From assembly GCA_017550385.1 (NCBI GenBank), contig JAFZPJ010000056.1:1-40610 (forward strand): 40,610 nucleotides of DNA. The letters are read 5' to 3'. Below are positions 16,681 to 24,315 of this stretch, one piece after another; position 1 is the first letter of the stretch, and every line of letters starts with the position of its first letter. The position numbers were made by a program, and so were the translations under genes. The notes beneath the pieces are model-generated. The model was not told the origin of the DNA and did no database searches. It saw only the letters and a list, made by a program, of their open reading frames with translations. Origin of the DNA: Clostridiales bacterium. Its GTDB lineage: Bacteria; Bacillota; Clostridia; Saccharofermentanales; Saccharofermentanaceae.

Positions 16681-18443
16681 CGGGCAGATACGACGAGAAG
16701 ATCACCCGCAGATTATTCTTCAGCATGGTGCCCATGCAGATACTCCTCGTCATGTGCGGCGGTGTCAGCGTAATCATCGACAGTGCGTTCGCAAGTAATT
16801 TCATCGGTCCTGACGCCATGGCTGCCGCAGGCCTTTACGGTCCTCTTGCCAAGATACTTGACACGATAAATGCCCTTATGTTCGGAGGCTCGCAGATCCT
16901 GTGCGGAATGTATCTCGGCGAGAATACCTTAAAGCGCGCCAAGAGCATCTTTACGCTCGACATGATAACGATCCTCATAATCGGCATAGCAGGCACCGTG
17001 CTGTTCTTCTGCTTTCCTTCCGTGGCGGCAGGTATGTGTGTGGATCCCGCTGATCCGCTCACCGGGGATCTCATAGAATATCTCAAGGGTATCAGTACCG
17101 GCGTCATCCCGTATCTTCTCGGTACGCAGCTGACTTCATTCCTCCAGCTCGAGAAGAAGGAGAATGTCGGATACTTCGGCATAGGTGGCATGTTCGTTGC
17201 CAATGTCGTATGCAACTATTTATTCATCAACAAACTCGGCATGGGAATATACGGTCTCGGATTTGCCACGGCCGTATCCAACTGGGTGCCTGTAGTGATC
17301 TGCGGTGCGTACTTCCTGAGCAGGAAGGCCCTTTTCGCGCCGGACTTTACGGACCTGCACATAAGAGATCTGGCGGATGTCGCCAAGAAAGGCTTTCCCA
17401 TCGCGGGAACGCAGTTCATGCTCGCTTTCAAAGGCATACTGCTCAATGCGATCATACTTAGGTTCGCAGGCAGCGAAGGCCTTGCGTCATTCGTCGCGGT
17501 CAACTCTTTCGGGTATGTGTACTGGGCGGTGCCCGCAGGCATGTCGTCTGCAATGGTGACGCTCGCGAGCGTATATACCGGCGAGAAGGATAAGAGCGCG
17601 GTGGAACTGCTCATGAGGATATATCTGAGGAAGGCCGTTCCCATAGTGGCGGGCGTCGCGGTGGTGCTGTCGCTGTTCGCATATCCGCTGACGAATCTGT
17701 ACTTCCACGATCCATCGAGCGCCATCTATAAGATGACTCTGCTTGGCTTTGTCCTATTCCCGCTGTACACGCCTTTCTCGACGTTCGTGGTAGGCATGAG
17801 GGATCTGTGGCGCTGCATGGATCACAAGATAGCGGTGAATGCCATAGTCGTTTTTGACGGCCTGGTGTACGTGACGGCATTGTCGTATGTCCTGTCGAAC
17901 TTCTTAGGCATGACGGGCATATGGATCGCGCAGACCGGCGGATGCGTTCTGCTGGCGGTCACCATCTGGTTCATGGCGTGGGGGATGAACAAGAAGATCC
18001 CGAAGTCAGTTCCCGATCTTTGCTGCTATCAGGAAGGCTTCGGCGTCGATGACGATAACAGGCTGAACCTGTCCGTCCACAGCATGGAAGAGGTCATCAA
18101 CATCTCGCTGAAGGTATCGGAATTCTGTCTTGAACGCGGGATAGACAAGACCACTGCCAACCGTGCGGGACTGTGCATCGAAGAACTTGCCGGCAATATA
18201 GTCATACACGGCTTCCAGGGCAAGAAGGATGCTTCGGTCGATATCAGCGTGACCAAGTCTGACGAAGGCCTGCTGATCAAGTTCAAGGATAACTGCGTGC
18301 TGTTCAACCCGACCGAACTGGATACCATCTTCCATCCCGAGGATCCGGCAAAGAACATCGGAGTGCGCATCGTCAGGAAGTCTTGCAAAGAGATGGAGTA
18401 TCATCCGCTCCTGGGTCTTAACGTCCTGTCGATCACGATGTGA
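16677..18443 (+). CDS. MATE efflux transporter fused to an RsbW-like GHKL domain
   Basis: A 588-residue protein. Residues about 1-450 form a 12-helix MATE (NorM/DinF-like) transporter, beginning ITRRLFFSMVPMQILLVMCGG. Residues about 460-588 form a GHKL domain of the anti-sigma/RsbW kind: N box CIEELAGNIVIHGF, G1-like FKDNCVLFNPTE, G2-like NIGVRIVRKSCKEM. The G1 glycine is replaced (DNC), so nucleotide binding may be altered. The start overlaps the radical SAM stop (ATGA). Inference: a transporter whose activity or signalling output is tied to partner-switching proteins such as the STAS protein at 9597. The 3' end abuts the convergent gene at 18444 with no gap. Confidence 0.9.
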   Translation: MTGRYDEKITRRLFFSMVPMQILLVMCGGVSVIIDSAFASNFIGPDAMAAAGLYGPLAKILDTINALMFGGSQILCGMYLGENTLKRAKSIFTLDMITILIIGIAGTVLFFCFPSVAAGMCVDPADPLTGDLIEYLKGISTGVIPYLLGTQLTSFLQLEKKENVGYFGIGGMFVANVVCNYLFINKLGMGIYGLGFATAVSNWVPVVICGAYFLSRKALFAPDFTDLHIRDLADVAKKGFPIAGTQFMLAFKGILLNAIILRFAGSEGLASFVAVNSFGYVYWAVPAGMSSAMVTLASVYTGEKDKSAVELLMRIYLRKAVPIVAGVAVVLSLFAYPLTNLYFHDPSSAIYKMTLLGFVLFPLYTPFSTFVVGMRDLWRCMDHKIAVNAIVVFDGLVYVTALSYVLSNFLGMTGIWIAQTGGCVLLAVTIWFMAWGMNKKIPKSVPDLCCYQEGFGVDDDNRLNLSVHSMEEVINISLKVSEFCLERGIDKTTANRAGLCIEELAGNIVIHGFQGKKDASVDISVTKSDEGLLIKFKDNCVLFNPTELDTIFHPEDPAKNIGVRIVRKSCKEMEYHPLLGLNVLSITM

Positions 18444-18860
18444 TCATTCTTCGGGGCTCCAGGAAGGCTGCAGCGGCTCTACTATAAGGTCTCCGGCTTT
18501 GACCACGACCTGATACTGATCCTCGTAGATTATCTCGCCGGGATTGTTCGTATAGACCAGGAAGTAAGGGTGGTTATACTTCTCGAGAAGCCAGAGCGCG
18601 GGACGTATCATCTTCATCATCTCTTCTGTGTTCTCCGTCTTGAAGAAACACACGACCTTCTCGCGATTCCTGCACGGCTCGGGCCAGGGAAGGTTCTCTG
18701 CGAACCAACTGTCGATCTCCTTGAACAGACCGATGTCTTCCTCGTCCATTACGTCGTTCTGGATAAGCTGCCAGCACATGCTGAATATACCCTTCGCGTA
18801 CAGCGTGTTGGCTGCAAGCTCGCGGCCCTGGATGCGGACGTATTTGTAATTCAGCTTCAC
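18444..18860 (-). CDS. Small conserved-looking protein, unknown
   Basis: A 138-residue soluble protein, starting with GTG at 18860 (KLNYKYVRIQGREL). AAGGAG lies seven bases upstream, inside the 3' end of the dipeptidase gene; the open frame extends to 18962 but has no better start. No signal peptide, membrane segment or catalytic motif is visible. The sequence is aromatic- and charge-rich (SWFAENLPWPEP, MIRPALWLLEKYNHPYF). The 13-bp gap to the dipeptidase stop suggests one operon. I do not recognise the family. Confidence 0.75.
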   Translation of the reverse strand: MKLNYKYVRIQGRELAANTLYAKGIFSMCWQLIQNDVMDEEDIGLFKEIDSWFAENLPWPEPCRNREKVVCFFKTENTEEMMKMIRPALWLLEKYNHPYFLVYTNNPGEIIYEDQYQVVVKAGDLIVEPLQPSWSPEE

Positions 18861-18871
18861 GGCAGGACTCC

Positions 18872-19531
18872 TTATCTCTTGAGGTACTGAGACGAGCACG
18901 GGAACTCGAAATACGTATCCGGGTACGGCTCGTCCTTCAGCGTGAAGTGCCACCACTCGCAATCTATCGGAACAAAGCCGTTCCTCACCATGACGCTCTG
19001 CAGTATCATGCGGTTGTCGTACTGCTCATCGGTGATGCCCTTGTAGTCCGGATGTGACTTCTCGTCAAAGAGATCGAACGGGCTTCCCATATCGACCTCT
19101 TTGCCGGTCTTCATGTCGAGCAGAGTCAGGTCTACCGTGCTGCCCCTGCTGTGCGACGACAGCTTAGCGATGTATCCCTTGGAAAACAGTTCCTGTTTCT
19201 CCAAGTCAGGGTAGAAATAAGGCTTCATCCTGATGTCCTGATCTTCGATGCCCCACAGGACGAAGTGTCTTACGGCGCAGGAGGGACGGTATGCGTCGAA
19301 CACCTTGATGCGGTAGCCCTGAACGAACAGTTCGTTGCTGACTGCCTTCAAAGCTCTCGCGGCTTCGATCGTGAGCAGGGCGCACGGCTCTTCGTAACCG
19401 TCGATGCGCTCGCCGATGAAGTTATAGGTCGAGAAATATCTTATCTCCTGGATGATGTGAGGAACATAGTCAGATAACAGGACGAATCCCGACGGGTCCA
19501 TTGCAGGGTTGTTCTTGTACTCGGTACGCAT
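18872..19531 (-). CDS. D-alanyl-D-alanine dipeptidase (VanX/DdpX family)
   Basis: A 219-residue zinc dipeptidase of peptidase family M15D. The VanX active-site set is complete and evenly offset by 11 residues from VanX numbering as I recall it: R82 (DAYRP), H127 (SSHSRGS), D134 (VDL), E192 and H195 (EWWHF). It hydrolyses D-Ala-D-Ala. No vanH, vanA or vanS/R genes are present, so a housekeeping role in cell-wall dipeptide turnover or catabolism is more likely than vancomycin resistance. There is no signal peptide, so it is cytoplasmic. The ribosome site is weak (GGAAGGG about 14 bases upstream). Confidence 0.92.
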   Translation of the reverse strand: MRTEYKNNPAMDPSGFVLLSDYVPHIIQEIRYFSTYNFIGERIDGYEEPCALLTIEAARALKAVSNELFVQGYRIKVFDAYRPSCAVRHFVLWGIEDQDIRMKPYFYPDLEKQELFSKGYIAKLSSHSRGSTVDLTLLDMKTGKEVDMGSPFDLFDEKSHPDYKGITDEQYDNRMILQSVMVRNGFVPIDCEWWHFTLKDEPYPDTYFEFPCSSQYLKR

Positions 19532-19663
19532 AGTCTTGCCGTGCCCTTCCGATAGTTTTTATGATACTGTTATTCTATAATGAAAATGTTCCTGTGGATT
19601 TATACTGAATTGAAAATTCTGTAAATAACCACCACGGACAAAGATGATCTGAGCGGTATCAAG

Positions 19664-20632
19664 ATGAACATTATTCCGATTACTGAAGTGGCGCCGGTCT
19701 TCATAGGACAGGCAGAGAACAAAGAAGCAGGAACAGGCTGTACGGTATTCGTCAGCCCTGAAGGCATGCGTGCCGGTCTCGATGTAAGAGGCGGCGGCCC
19801 TGCATCCCGTGAGAGCCAGGTCTTAAGCCCTCTTGCTTCTGCGCAGGTCATCCACGGCATAGTCCTTGCCGGAGGAAGTGCTTTCGGTCTGGGCGCCGCT
19901 GACGGTGTGATGCGTTATCTCGAAGAGAAGGGGATAGGCTTTGACGTGGGCGTTACGCATGTGCCGCTCGTGTCGCAGGCGGACCTTTTCGATCTGATGG
20001 TATCTGACAGCAAGGTAAGGCCTGATGCCGCGATGGGATACGAAGCGGCAAAGAATGCACTGGAGTCGCCTAACTACCGCGACGGCAACTTCGGTGCGGG
20101 CACGGGCTGCACAGTCGGCAAGATTGCCGGCATGGATACCTGCATGAAGACAGGCATCGGAAGCTATGCCATCGAACTGAACGGACTTAAGGTCGGTGCC
20201 GTAGTCGCGCTTAACGCGTTAGGCGATGTCTACGACTGGAAGAACGGCAAGAAGGTCGCAGGTCTCCTGACTGAAGATAAGAAGGCATTCAGGAGCACTG
20301 CAGACGTGCTTAACGAGAGCATCAAGGTCATCAAGAACAGGTTCGCGGACAACACCACGCTCGCGGTCCTCATAACGAATGCGAAGTTCGATAAGGCGGC
20401 TCTGTGCAAGATCGCGGGGATGTGCCACGACGGCTATGCGAGATCGATAAGGCCCGTGCATACGTCTTTCGACGGCGACAGCATCTATGCCGTCTCAGCA
20501 GGTGAACTTGAAGCCGATCAGGAAGTGGTCGGAACCATTGCCGCCGACGTGATAAGCGAGGCCATACTTAAGGCCGTGACGAGTGCAGAGAGCGCTTACG
20601 GTTTCTTGTCGGCCTCAGATCTGGATTTCTGA
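19664..20632 (+). CDS. P1 family peptidase (DmpA / L-aminopeptidase D-esterase type)
   Basis: A 322-residue self-processing Ntn-hydrolase of family S58. The N-terminus (ITEVAPVFIGQAE), VLAGGSAFGLGAADGV and NFGAGTGCTVGK are characteristic. The probable autocleavage point and N-terminal nucleophile is Thr231 in ADNTTLAVLIT, by analogy with the Asn-Thr site of ThnT. Members act on N-terminal residues of peptides, D-amino-acid amides or beta-peptides. The context next to a D-Ala-D-Ala dipeptidase is suggestive of peptidoglycan peptide turnover, but the genes are divergent. Its 3' end overlaps the convergent HAD gene by 37 bp. Confidence 0.92.
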   Translation: MNIIPITEVAPVFIGQAENKEAGTGCTVFVSPEGMRAGLDVRGGGPASRESQVLSPLASAQVIHGIVLAGGSAFGLGAADGVMRYLEEKGIGFDVGVTHVPLVSQADLFDLMVSDSKVRPDAAMGYEAAKNALESPNYRDGNFGAGTGCTVGKIAGMDTCMKTGIGSYAIELNGLKVGAVVALNALGDVYDWKNGKKVAGLLTEDKKAFRSTADVLNESIKVIKNRFADNTTLAVLITNAKFDKAALCKIAGMCHDGYARSIRPVHTSFDGDSIYAVSAGELEADQEVVGTIAADVISEAILKAVTSAESAYGFLSASDLDF

Positions 20633-21117
20633 TAAGCCTGCATTCTCTTTATCTTCTTGCGCTTTACTTCTTCTGCCTTGGCGATGATCTTGTCTTTCCA
20701 GTCGTCGTCCTGGGCATCTAACTGATACGCGTCGAAGCCGTACTCTCTGCCGTACGAGCAGATGACCGCTTCGTCGTCCACGTGAAGAGATATCCTGTAT
20801 TTGTTCGGAACCTTCTGCGGCAGGATCTGCGAGTGTCCCTGCTGAACTTCCTTGAGGTGTCTCGTGCCGTTGACGATGCCGTCGAACTTAACGCCGTAAT
20901 GGCGGAAGAGACCCTTGATGTAACGCTCGGAACGGAAGGAAGACGTGTACACCCACACCTCATAACCCATCTTCTGCAAAGTGTTGATGAGATCCGGCGT
21001 GCCGAGCCTTAAGCGCTCCTTGTAGAAGTTCCTAAGGGGGAAGGGGAGCTCCGGCTCGATCTTATGCGTCTTCGGGTTCACAAAAAGGACTTCGTCCAGA
21101 TCGAACGATACCCGCAT
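20596..21117 (-). CDS. Stand-alone HAD-fold hydrolase-like protein
   Basis: A 173-residue HAD superfamily protein. Motif I is DLDEV (D6, D8), motif II lies in WVYTSSF, and motif IV in HVDDEA; the Lys of motif III is likely in the KVPNKY region. This set suggests a phosphatase. It is clearly paralogous along its length to the C-terminal half of the next upstream gene (shared DLDEV-F, RLG-P-L, K-GY-WVY, DGI-G, NKY-LH-D). The start at 21117 fits the domain; a GTG at 21144 with GAGGAG upstream would overlap the upstream gene and cannot be excluded. The Lys/Arg-rich C-terminal tail overlaps the convergent peptidase gene. Confidence 0.82.
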   Translation of the reverse strand: MRVSFDLDEVLFVNPKTHKIEPELPFPLRNFYKERLRLGTPDLINTLQKMGYEVWVYTSSFRSERYIKGLFRHYGVKFDGIVNGTRHLKEVQQGHSQILPQKVPNKYRISLHVDDEAVICSYGREYGFDAYQLDAQDDDWKDKIIAKAEEVKRKKIKRMQAYQKSRSEADKKP

Positions 21118-21127
21118 CTTGTCTGCT

Positions 21128-22018
21128 TCACTTCTTGCCGGCACGTCTCTCTATCTCCTCGACGATCGCGATGGCCTTCTTGGACCATTCCTCTTCTGAT
21201 GCCTCTATCGTGTAGTCTTCGAATTCCTTTGTGTTGTTGTGTGTCTCCAGGATCGAATCGTTATCGATGTGAAGTGTCATCTGGTATTTGTTGTTGATGA
21301 GCTCCTTCATGCGCTTCTCGCTCTCGGAGTTGTTCTGCTCGAGCTTGCCTACGCCGGTGATGATGCCGTCGACGTGCACGGAATAAGCCTTGAAGAACTT
21401 CTGGATATCGTCGATCGAATAGAAGTCAGCCGCATATACCCAGATATCGTATCCGTTCTTGACGAGGTAATAGAACAACGCGGGAATGCCGAGCCTGATC
21501 CTCTGCTTGAACCTGAGACTCAGGGGGAAGGTGAAAGCCTTCTTCTCCAGGCACTTGTAATCCGGATCCCTGAATATGACTTCGTCTAAGTCTATGGCGA
21601 CTCGCTTGTCGTGCTGCGACTTCTCGAGGATTGTCTTGATGTCCGACTCGGTAGCGCAGTTGATTATCTTGATGGGAACTCTCTTGATCTGGCAGCGCAT
21701 GGCGGCAGCCCATCTGTGATGTCCGTTGAGAAGGAGATAGCCGTGAGGTCTGAGCTTCTCGACCATGAGCGGCTCTTCGATGGGCGGCTTGTCGAATCGC
21801 ATGGCTTCGCGGAACTTGGTCTCGTACTCGCTTATGATGCGGTAGCTCGGACCGACGGACGGCATCGTGAATTCGTCCTCCGCATTGGGATGGAGATTGG
21901 TGCAGGCGGTCTTCCTGACGAACAGTCTCTCGAGCAGACCCGCACGAACGGGGATGGATACGCCCTTCTGTTTCTCGAGGTCATTTGCAACGAATTCGTC
22001 TAACTGAGTCTTTGCCAT
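21128..22018 (-). CDS. ParB/sulfiredoxin-like domain fused to a HAD domain
   Basis: A 296-residue protein. The N-terminal about 125 residues contain GYLLLNGHHRWAAAMRC followed by KRVPIKII, a ParB/Srx-fold signature (ParB box II is typically G-E-H-R). The same fold includes the ATP-using sulfiredoxin and free-serine kinase. From about residue 138 comes a HAD domain with DLDEV (D143, D145). Its motif II region reads VYAAD, lacking the usual Ser/Thr, and motif IV reads HIDNDS. The stand-alone paralogue downstream keeps VYTSS and HVDDEA. The start at 22018 is chosen by domain fit with AAAGGTG upstream. Inference: a phosphotransfer/phosphatase pair or nucleic-acid-linked HAD system; no substrate is evident. 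Confidence 0.82.
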   Translation of the reverse strand: MAKTQLDEFVANDLEKQKGVSIPVRAGLLERLFVRKTACTNLHPNAEDEFTMPSVGPSYRIISEYETKFREAMRFDKPPIEEPLMVEKLRPHGYLLLNGHHRWAAAMRCQIKRVPIKIINCATESDIKTILEKSQHDKRVAIDLDEVIFRDPDYKCLEKKAFTFPLSLRFKQRIRLGIPALFYYLVKNGYDIWVYAADFYSIDDIQKFFKAYSVHVDGIITGVGKLEQNNSESEKRMKELINNKYQMTLHIDNDSILETHNNTKEFEDYTIEASEEEWSKKAIAIVEEIERRAGKK

Positions 22019-22107
22019 GGTCAGGAGCACCTTTCTTCGTATAGCTGCATTATAACCCATGAGACACATGTCTTTTGCAACTTATGTGTTAATGAAGCGC
22101 AAATAAA

Positions 22108-22131
22108 GCCCTTGATCCCGGGATCAAGGGC
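22108..22131 (-). terminator. Intrinsic terminator of the 22159-23253 genes
   Basis: A perfect 24-bp palindrome with 12-bp arms GCCCTTGATCCC. On the minus strand it is followed by TTTATTTG. It ends the transcript of the RsbW-like gene before the ParB-HAD gene. Confidence 0.75.
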
Positions 22132-22158
22132 GCTTGGCCGTTTGCTTTGTCAGGAGGA

Positions 22159-22782
22159 TCAGGAAAACGATTTTAAGATCGTGACCTCAACATCAGAACC
22201 TACGATGTTGACCTTGATGTCGTCTGCAAGGTTGGCGACGATCGATCTCTCGAGTTCGTCCTTGGCTTCCTGTTTTCCGTCGAGTTCGGAGCTGCCATTG
22301 TTAATGCCGGTCACATAGCCGGACATCGACCATGAATAAGTCTCTGCTCCGCCGTAATGTGAGCCGACCTGGCTTCCGAGAGCAATGAGGCCCATGGCCT
22401 GATCTGCCATCGCCTTGGTCTCGGGATCGTCGGGAAGAGTAACCGAAGCTATCAGCTCGCGGATCTTGCCCATGATGCCTTTGGCAGCTGCGTTCTTGCC
22501 GGAAGAAGAGACAGAGAGCAGTTCGCTCCTTGTCTGAAGATCCATGGGGATCTCGGCCTTAAGGTGGATCTCGACATCCTTATCTTCAGCCTCCAGCCAG
22601 AGATCGCCGTGAAGATCATCCGAGAAAGGACGTATCAGTTCTATGAGCTCTTCGGCAAGAAGCCTTAAGCGGAGCGCTGACTTGTTATCGAGACCGCAGA
22701 AAGCGGCAGTCTTCTCTGCGACTTCCAATGCCTGCTCTCTTCCGTCTCCGCCTGCATAGACGCTGATGATCTCTGTCTTCAT
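22159..22782 (-). CDS. Degenerate RsbW/GHKL-like protein
   Basis: A 207-residue soluble protein. The N-terminal half resembles an anti-sigma-type GHKL domain: ALEVAEKTAAFCGLDNKSALRL then LRLLAEELIELIRPF at the N-box position, and VEIHLKAEIPM strands. The N-box Asn and the G1/G2 glycines are not evident, so ATP binding is doubtful. The middle has an SSSGKNAAAKGIMGKI stretch, which may serve as a partly preserved G2-like loop. It lies 12 bp after the zinc-ribbon gene and is probably co-transcribed. Third RsbW-like module in this window; function unknown. Confidence 0.7.
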   Translation of the reverse strand: MKTEIISVYAGGDGREQALEVAEKTAAFCGLDNKSALRLRLLAEELIELIRPFSDDLHGDLWLEAEDKDVEIHLKAEIPMDLQTRSELLSVSSSGKNAAAKGIMGKIRELIASVTLPDDPETKAMADQAMGLIALGSQVGSHYGGAETYSWSMSGYVTGINNGSSELDGKQEAKDELERSIVANLADDIKVNIVGSDVEVTILKSFS

Positions 22783-22794
22783 ACGAACCTCTTC

Positions 22795-23253
22795 TTATAC
22801 GTTATTGATGGGGAGCTTCTTATAAGCTCTGCCCTTCTTGATGCGCTTAACATCTTCCTTGGTGATATTTGCAGCAACGCAGATATCCTCGCCGGAATTA
22901 AGATCCTTAACATGGAACTCGTAGCTGTTGTCAGTCTTGAGGATACCCTTGGGCTTGTTTGCGAGGATGTGGTTTACATATGGCTCGAAAGCCTGATCCG
23001 TTACCTCGGGAATGTTCTTGACTTCTGCCTTGCCTTCCTTGCCCTTCATCTCGACGCCGTAGCCGCAAACGGGGCAGAACTTACGGTAAGTCGACTTATA
23101 GGGGATAAGAGGTATGAACTCTATATGGAACCAGTATGAGCTCTTCACATATGAAGGAGCATATACTCTTCCGCAATCCGGACACGCGGCCTTATCACCG
23201 TGAAATCCCTTGTTTGAATTAAAGATATGTGTTCCCCAGTAAATGACTGCCAT
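22795..23253 (-). CDS. Zinc-ribbon protein
   Basis: A 152-residue protein. It has CPDCG and CPVCG knuckles about 40 residues apart that should bind one zinc. Between them is an aromatic stretch (SSYWFHIEFIPLIPYKS) as in zinc_ribbon_15-like proteins. The C-terminal about 80 residues are Lys-rich (EDVKRIKKGRAYKK) and may bind nucleic acid or acidic partners. The frame runs up to 23337, but the ATG at 23253 has AGGAGG seven bases upstream. It is probably the first gene of a short operon with the RsbW-like gene. No enzymatic motif. Confidence 0.85.
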   Translation of the reverse strand: MAVIYWGTHIFNSNKGFHGDKAACPDCGRVYAPSYVKSSYWFHIEFIPLIPYKSTYRKFCPVCGYGVEMKGKEGKAEVKNIPEVTDQAFEPYVNHILANKPKGILKTDNSYEFHVKDLNSGEDICVAANITKEDVKRIKKGRAYKKLPINNV

Positions 23254-23285
23254 GGTCCGTCCTCCTGTTAATGATGATAGAAACC

Positions 23286-23314
23286 AATATAACATCACCA
23301 AAGAATGATAACAA
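23286..23314 (-). promoter_or_regulatory. Promoter of the zinc-ribbon gene
   Basis: On the minus strand TTGTTA (23309-23314) and TATATT (23286-23291) are 17 bp apart and about 33 bp from the start codon. Confidence 0.5.
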
Positions 23315-23378
23315 GAAAGTTTACAATTAGTATACATTTACTACTAACAATTCCGGACCGACAGTGCTATATTGTTCT

Positions 23379-23400
23379 CGGAGCCCGGGTGATGGCTCCG
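23379..23400 (+). promoter_or_regulatory. 5'-leader hairpin ahead of lipoprotein gene
   Basis: A 7-bp stem CGGAGCC / GGCTCCG with an 8-nt loop ends just before the AGGAGA ribosome site of the gene at 23418. It leaves that site free, so transcript stabilisation is more likely than translational repression. Confidence 0.45.
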
Positions 23401-23417
23401 GAATAGGAGACTAAAAT

Positions 23418-24194
23418 ATGAAAAAGATCGTATCAGTTTTACTTGCTTCGGCAATCATGGCTTCATTCGCATGCACATCCACGGGATGCATGCTCAGCAA
23501 ACCCGATGTGGACGGTGAGTATGTGGCAGAGCTCGACCTGACACCCATCATGAAGTCAGCGTTCGAGACTTCATTAGGCGATCAGGGCATTGATATCGAT
23601 GCCGATGATTTCAAAGGCGAGGTAACGGTCCTGTATGAACTCGAACTTGATGACGGCGAGTATTCGCTTACCATCGATTACGATTCATATGTTGAGTCAT
23701 ACACCGATTATGTCATGGATAATCTTCTCCCCGTCATCGAGGAAGAACTGGTCGAACAGGTAGAAGCATACGGATATACGGAAGAAGAATTCCTCGAGAT
23801 GATGGGCTATTCTTCGATCGAAGAATACTGCGAAGACAACATTCTTTCTGCGATCGATACATTTGCCGGAGATCTCGAGAATGAGACGGTAGAAGGAGAC
23901 TACAAGGTATCTTCCGGTATCGGAAGCACGACCGTAAAGCTCGACAACGGTACGATCCTTTACTTTGAGAAGGGTAATCTCGTAGGTTATATCGACGAAG
24001 ATCTTGTTGATGATATCAGGGATGCAGAGGACCTCGATGATCTTAAGGACGCTTTCGAAGACGCAGATGCAGACAGCTCGCTCGTTGATGTTCTCGACAT
24101 GTGCGACAGCTACGGCATCTCGGCAGAAGACTTCGTTGACTGGCTCGACGACTGCGGACTTCTTGATGACGGCCTCGTCTACGAAGCTCAGTAA
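23418..24194 (+). CDS. Acidic lipoprotein, unknown
   Basis: A 258-residue secreted protein. The signal peptide (MKKIVSVLLASAIMASFAC) is followed by a second Cys in TSTGC; either Cys could be lipidated, neither lipobox is canonical. The mature protein is strongly acidic and mostly helical by pattern, with a strand-rich part (DGEYVAELDLTPI, EGDYKVSSGIGSTTVKL), and ends in a helix-rich DLVDDIRDAEDLDDLKDAF region. AGGAGA lies eight bases upstream. A terminator follows directly, so it is monocistronic. No known domain recognised. Confidence 0.85.
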   Translation: MKKIVSVLLASAIMASFACTSTGCMLSKPDVDGEYVAELDLTPIMKSAFETSLGDQGIDIDADDFKGEVTVLYELELDDGEYSLTIDYDSYVESYTDYVMDNLLPVIEEELVEQVEAYGYTEEEFLEMMGYSSIEEYCEDNILSAIDTFAGDLENETVEGDYKVSSGIGSTTVKLDNGTILYFEKGNLVGYIDEDLVDDIRDAEDLDDLKDAFEDADADSSLVDVLDMCDSYGISAEDFVDWLDDCGLLDDGLVYEAQ

Positions 24195-24222
24195 TGAATG
24201 AACAATAAGGTTATGCCAGGGG

Positions 24223-24250
24223 GCGCCGGTATGTACCGGCGCTTCTTTTT
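24223..24250 (+). terminator. Intrinsic terminator (repeated cassette, copy 1)
   Basis: A perfect 8-bp stem GCGCCGGT / ACCGGCGC with ATGT loop followed by TTCTTTTT. It is nearly identical over 34 bases to the terminator at 28943-28970. Confidence 0.9.
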
Positions 24251-24315
24251 GGTTGTTTTAAGGTTGATTTAAGGTAGGCTTGCTAATCTTTGCCCAAGGT
24301 AAGGAGGCAAAGACA

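Noticed and set aside
18872-20632. Vancomycin-resistance cluster
   Set aside because: Only a VanX-family dipeptidase is present; no ligase, dehydrogenase or van regulators in the window.
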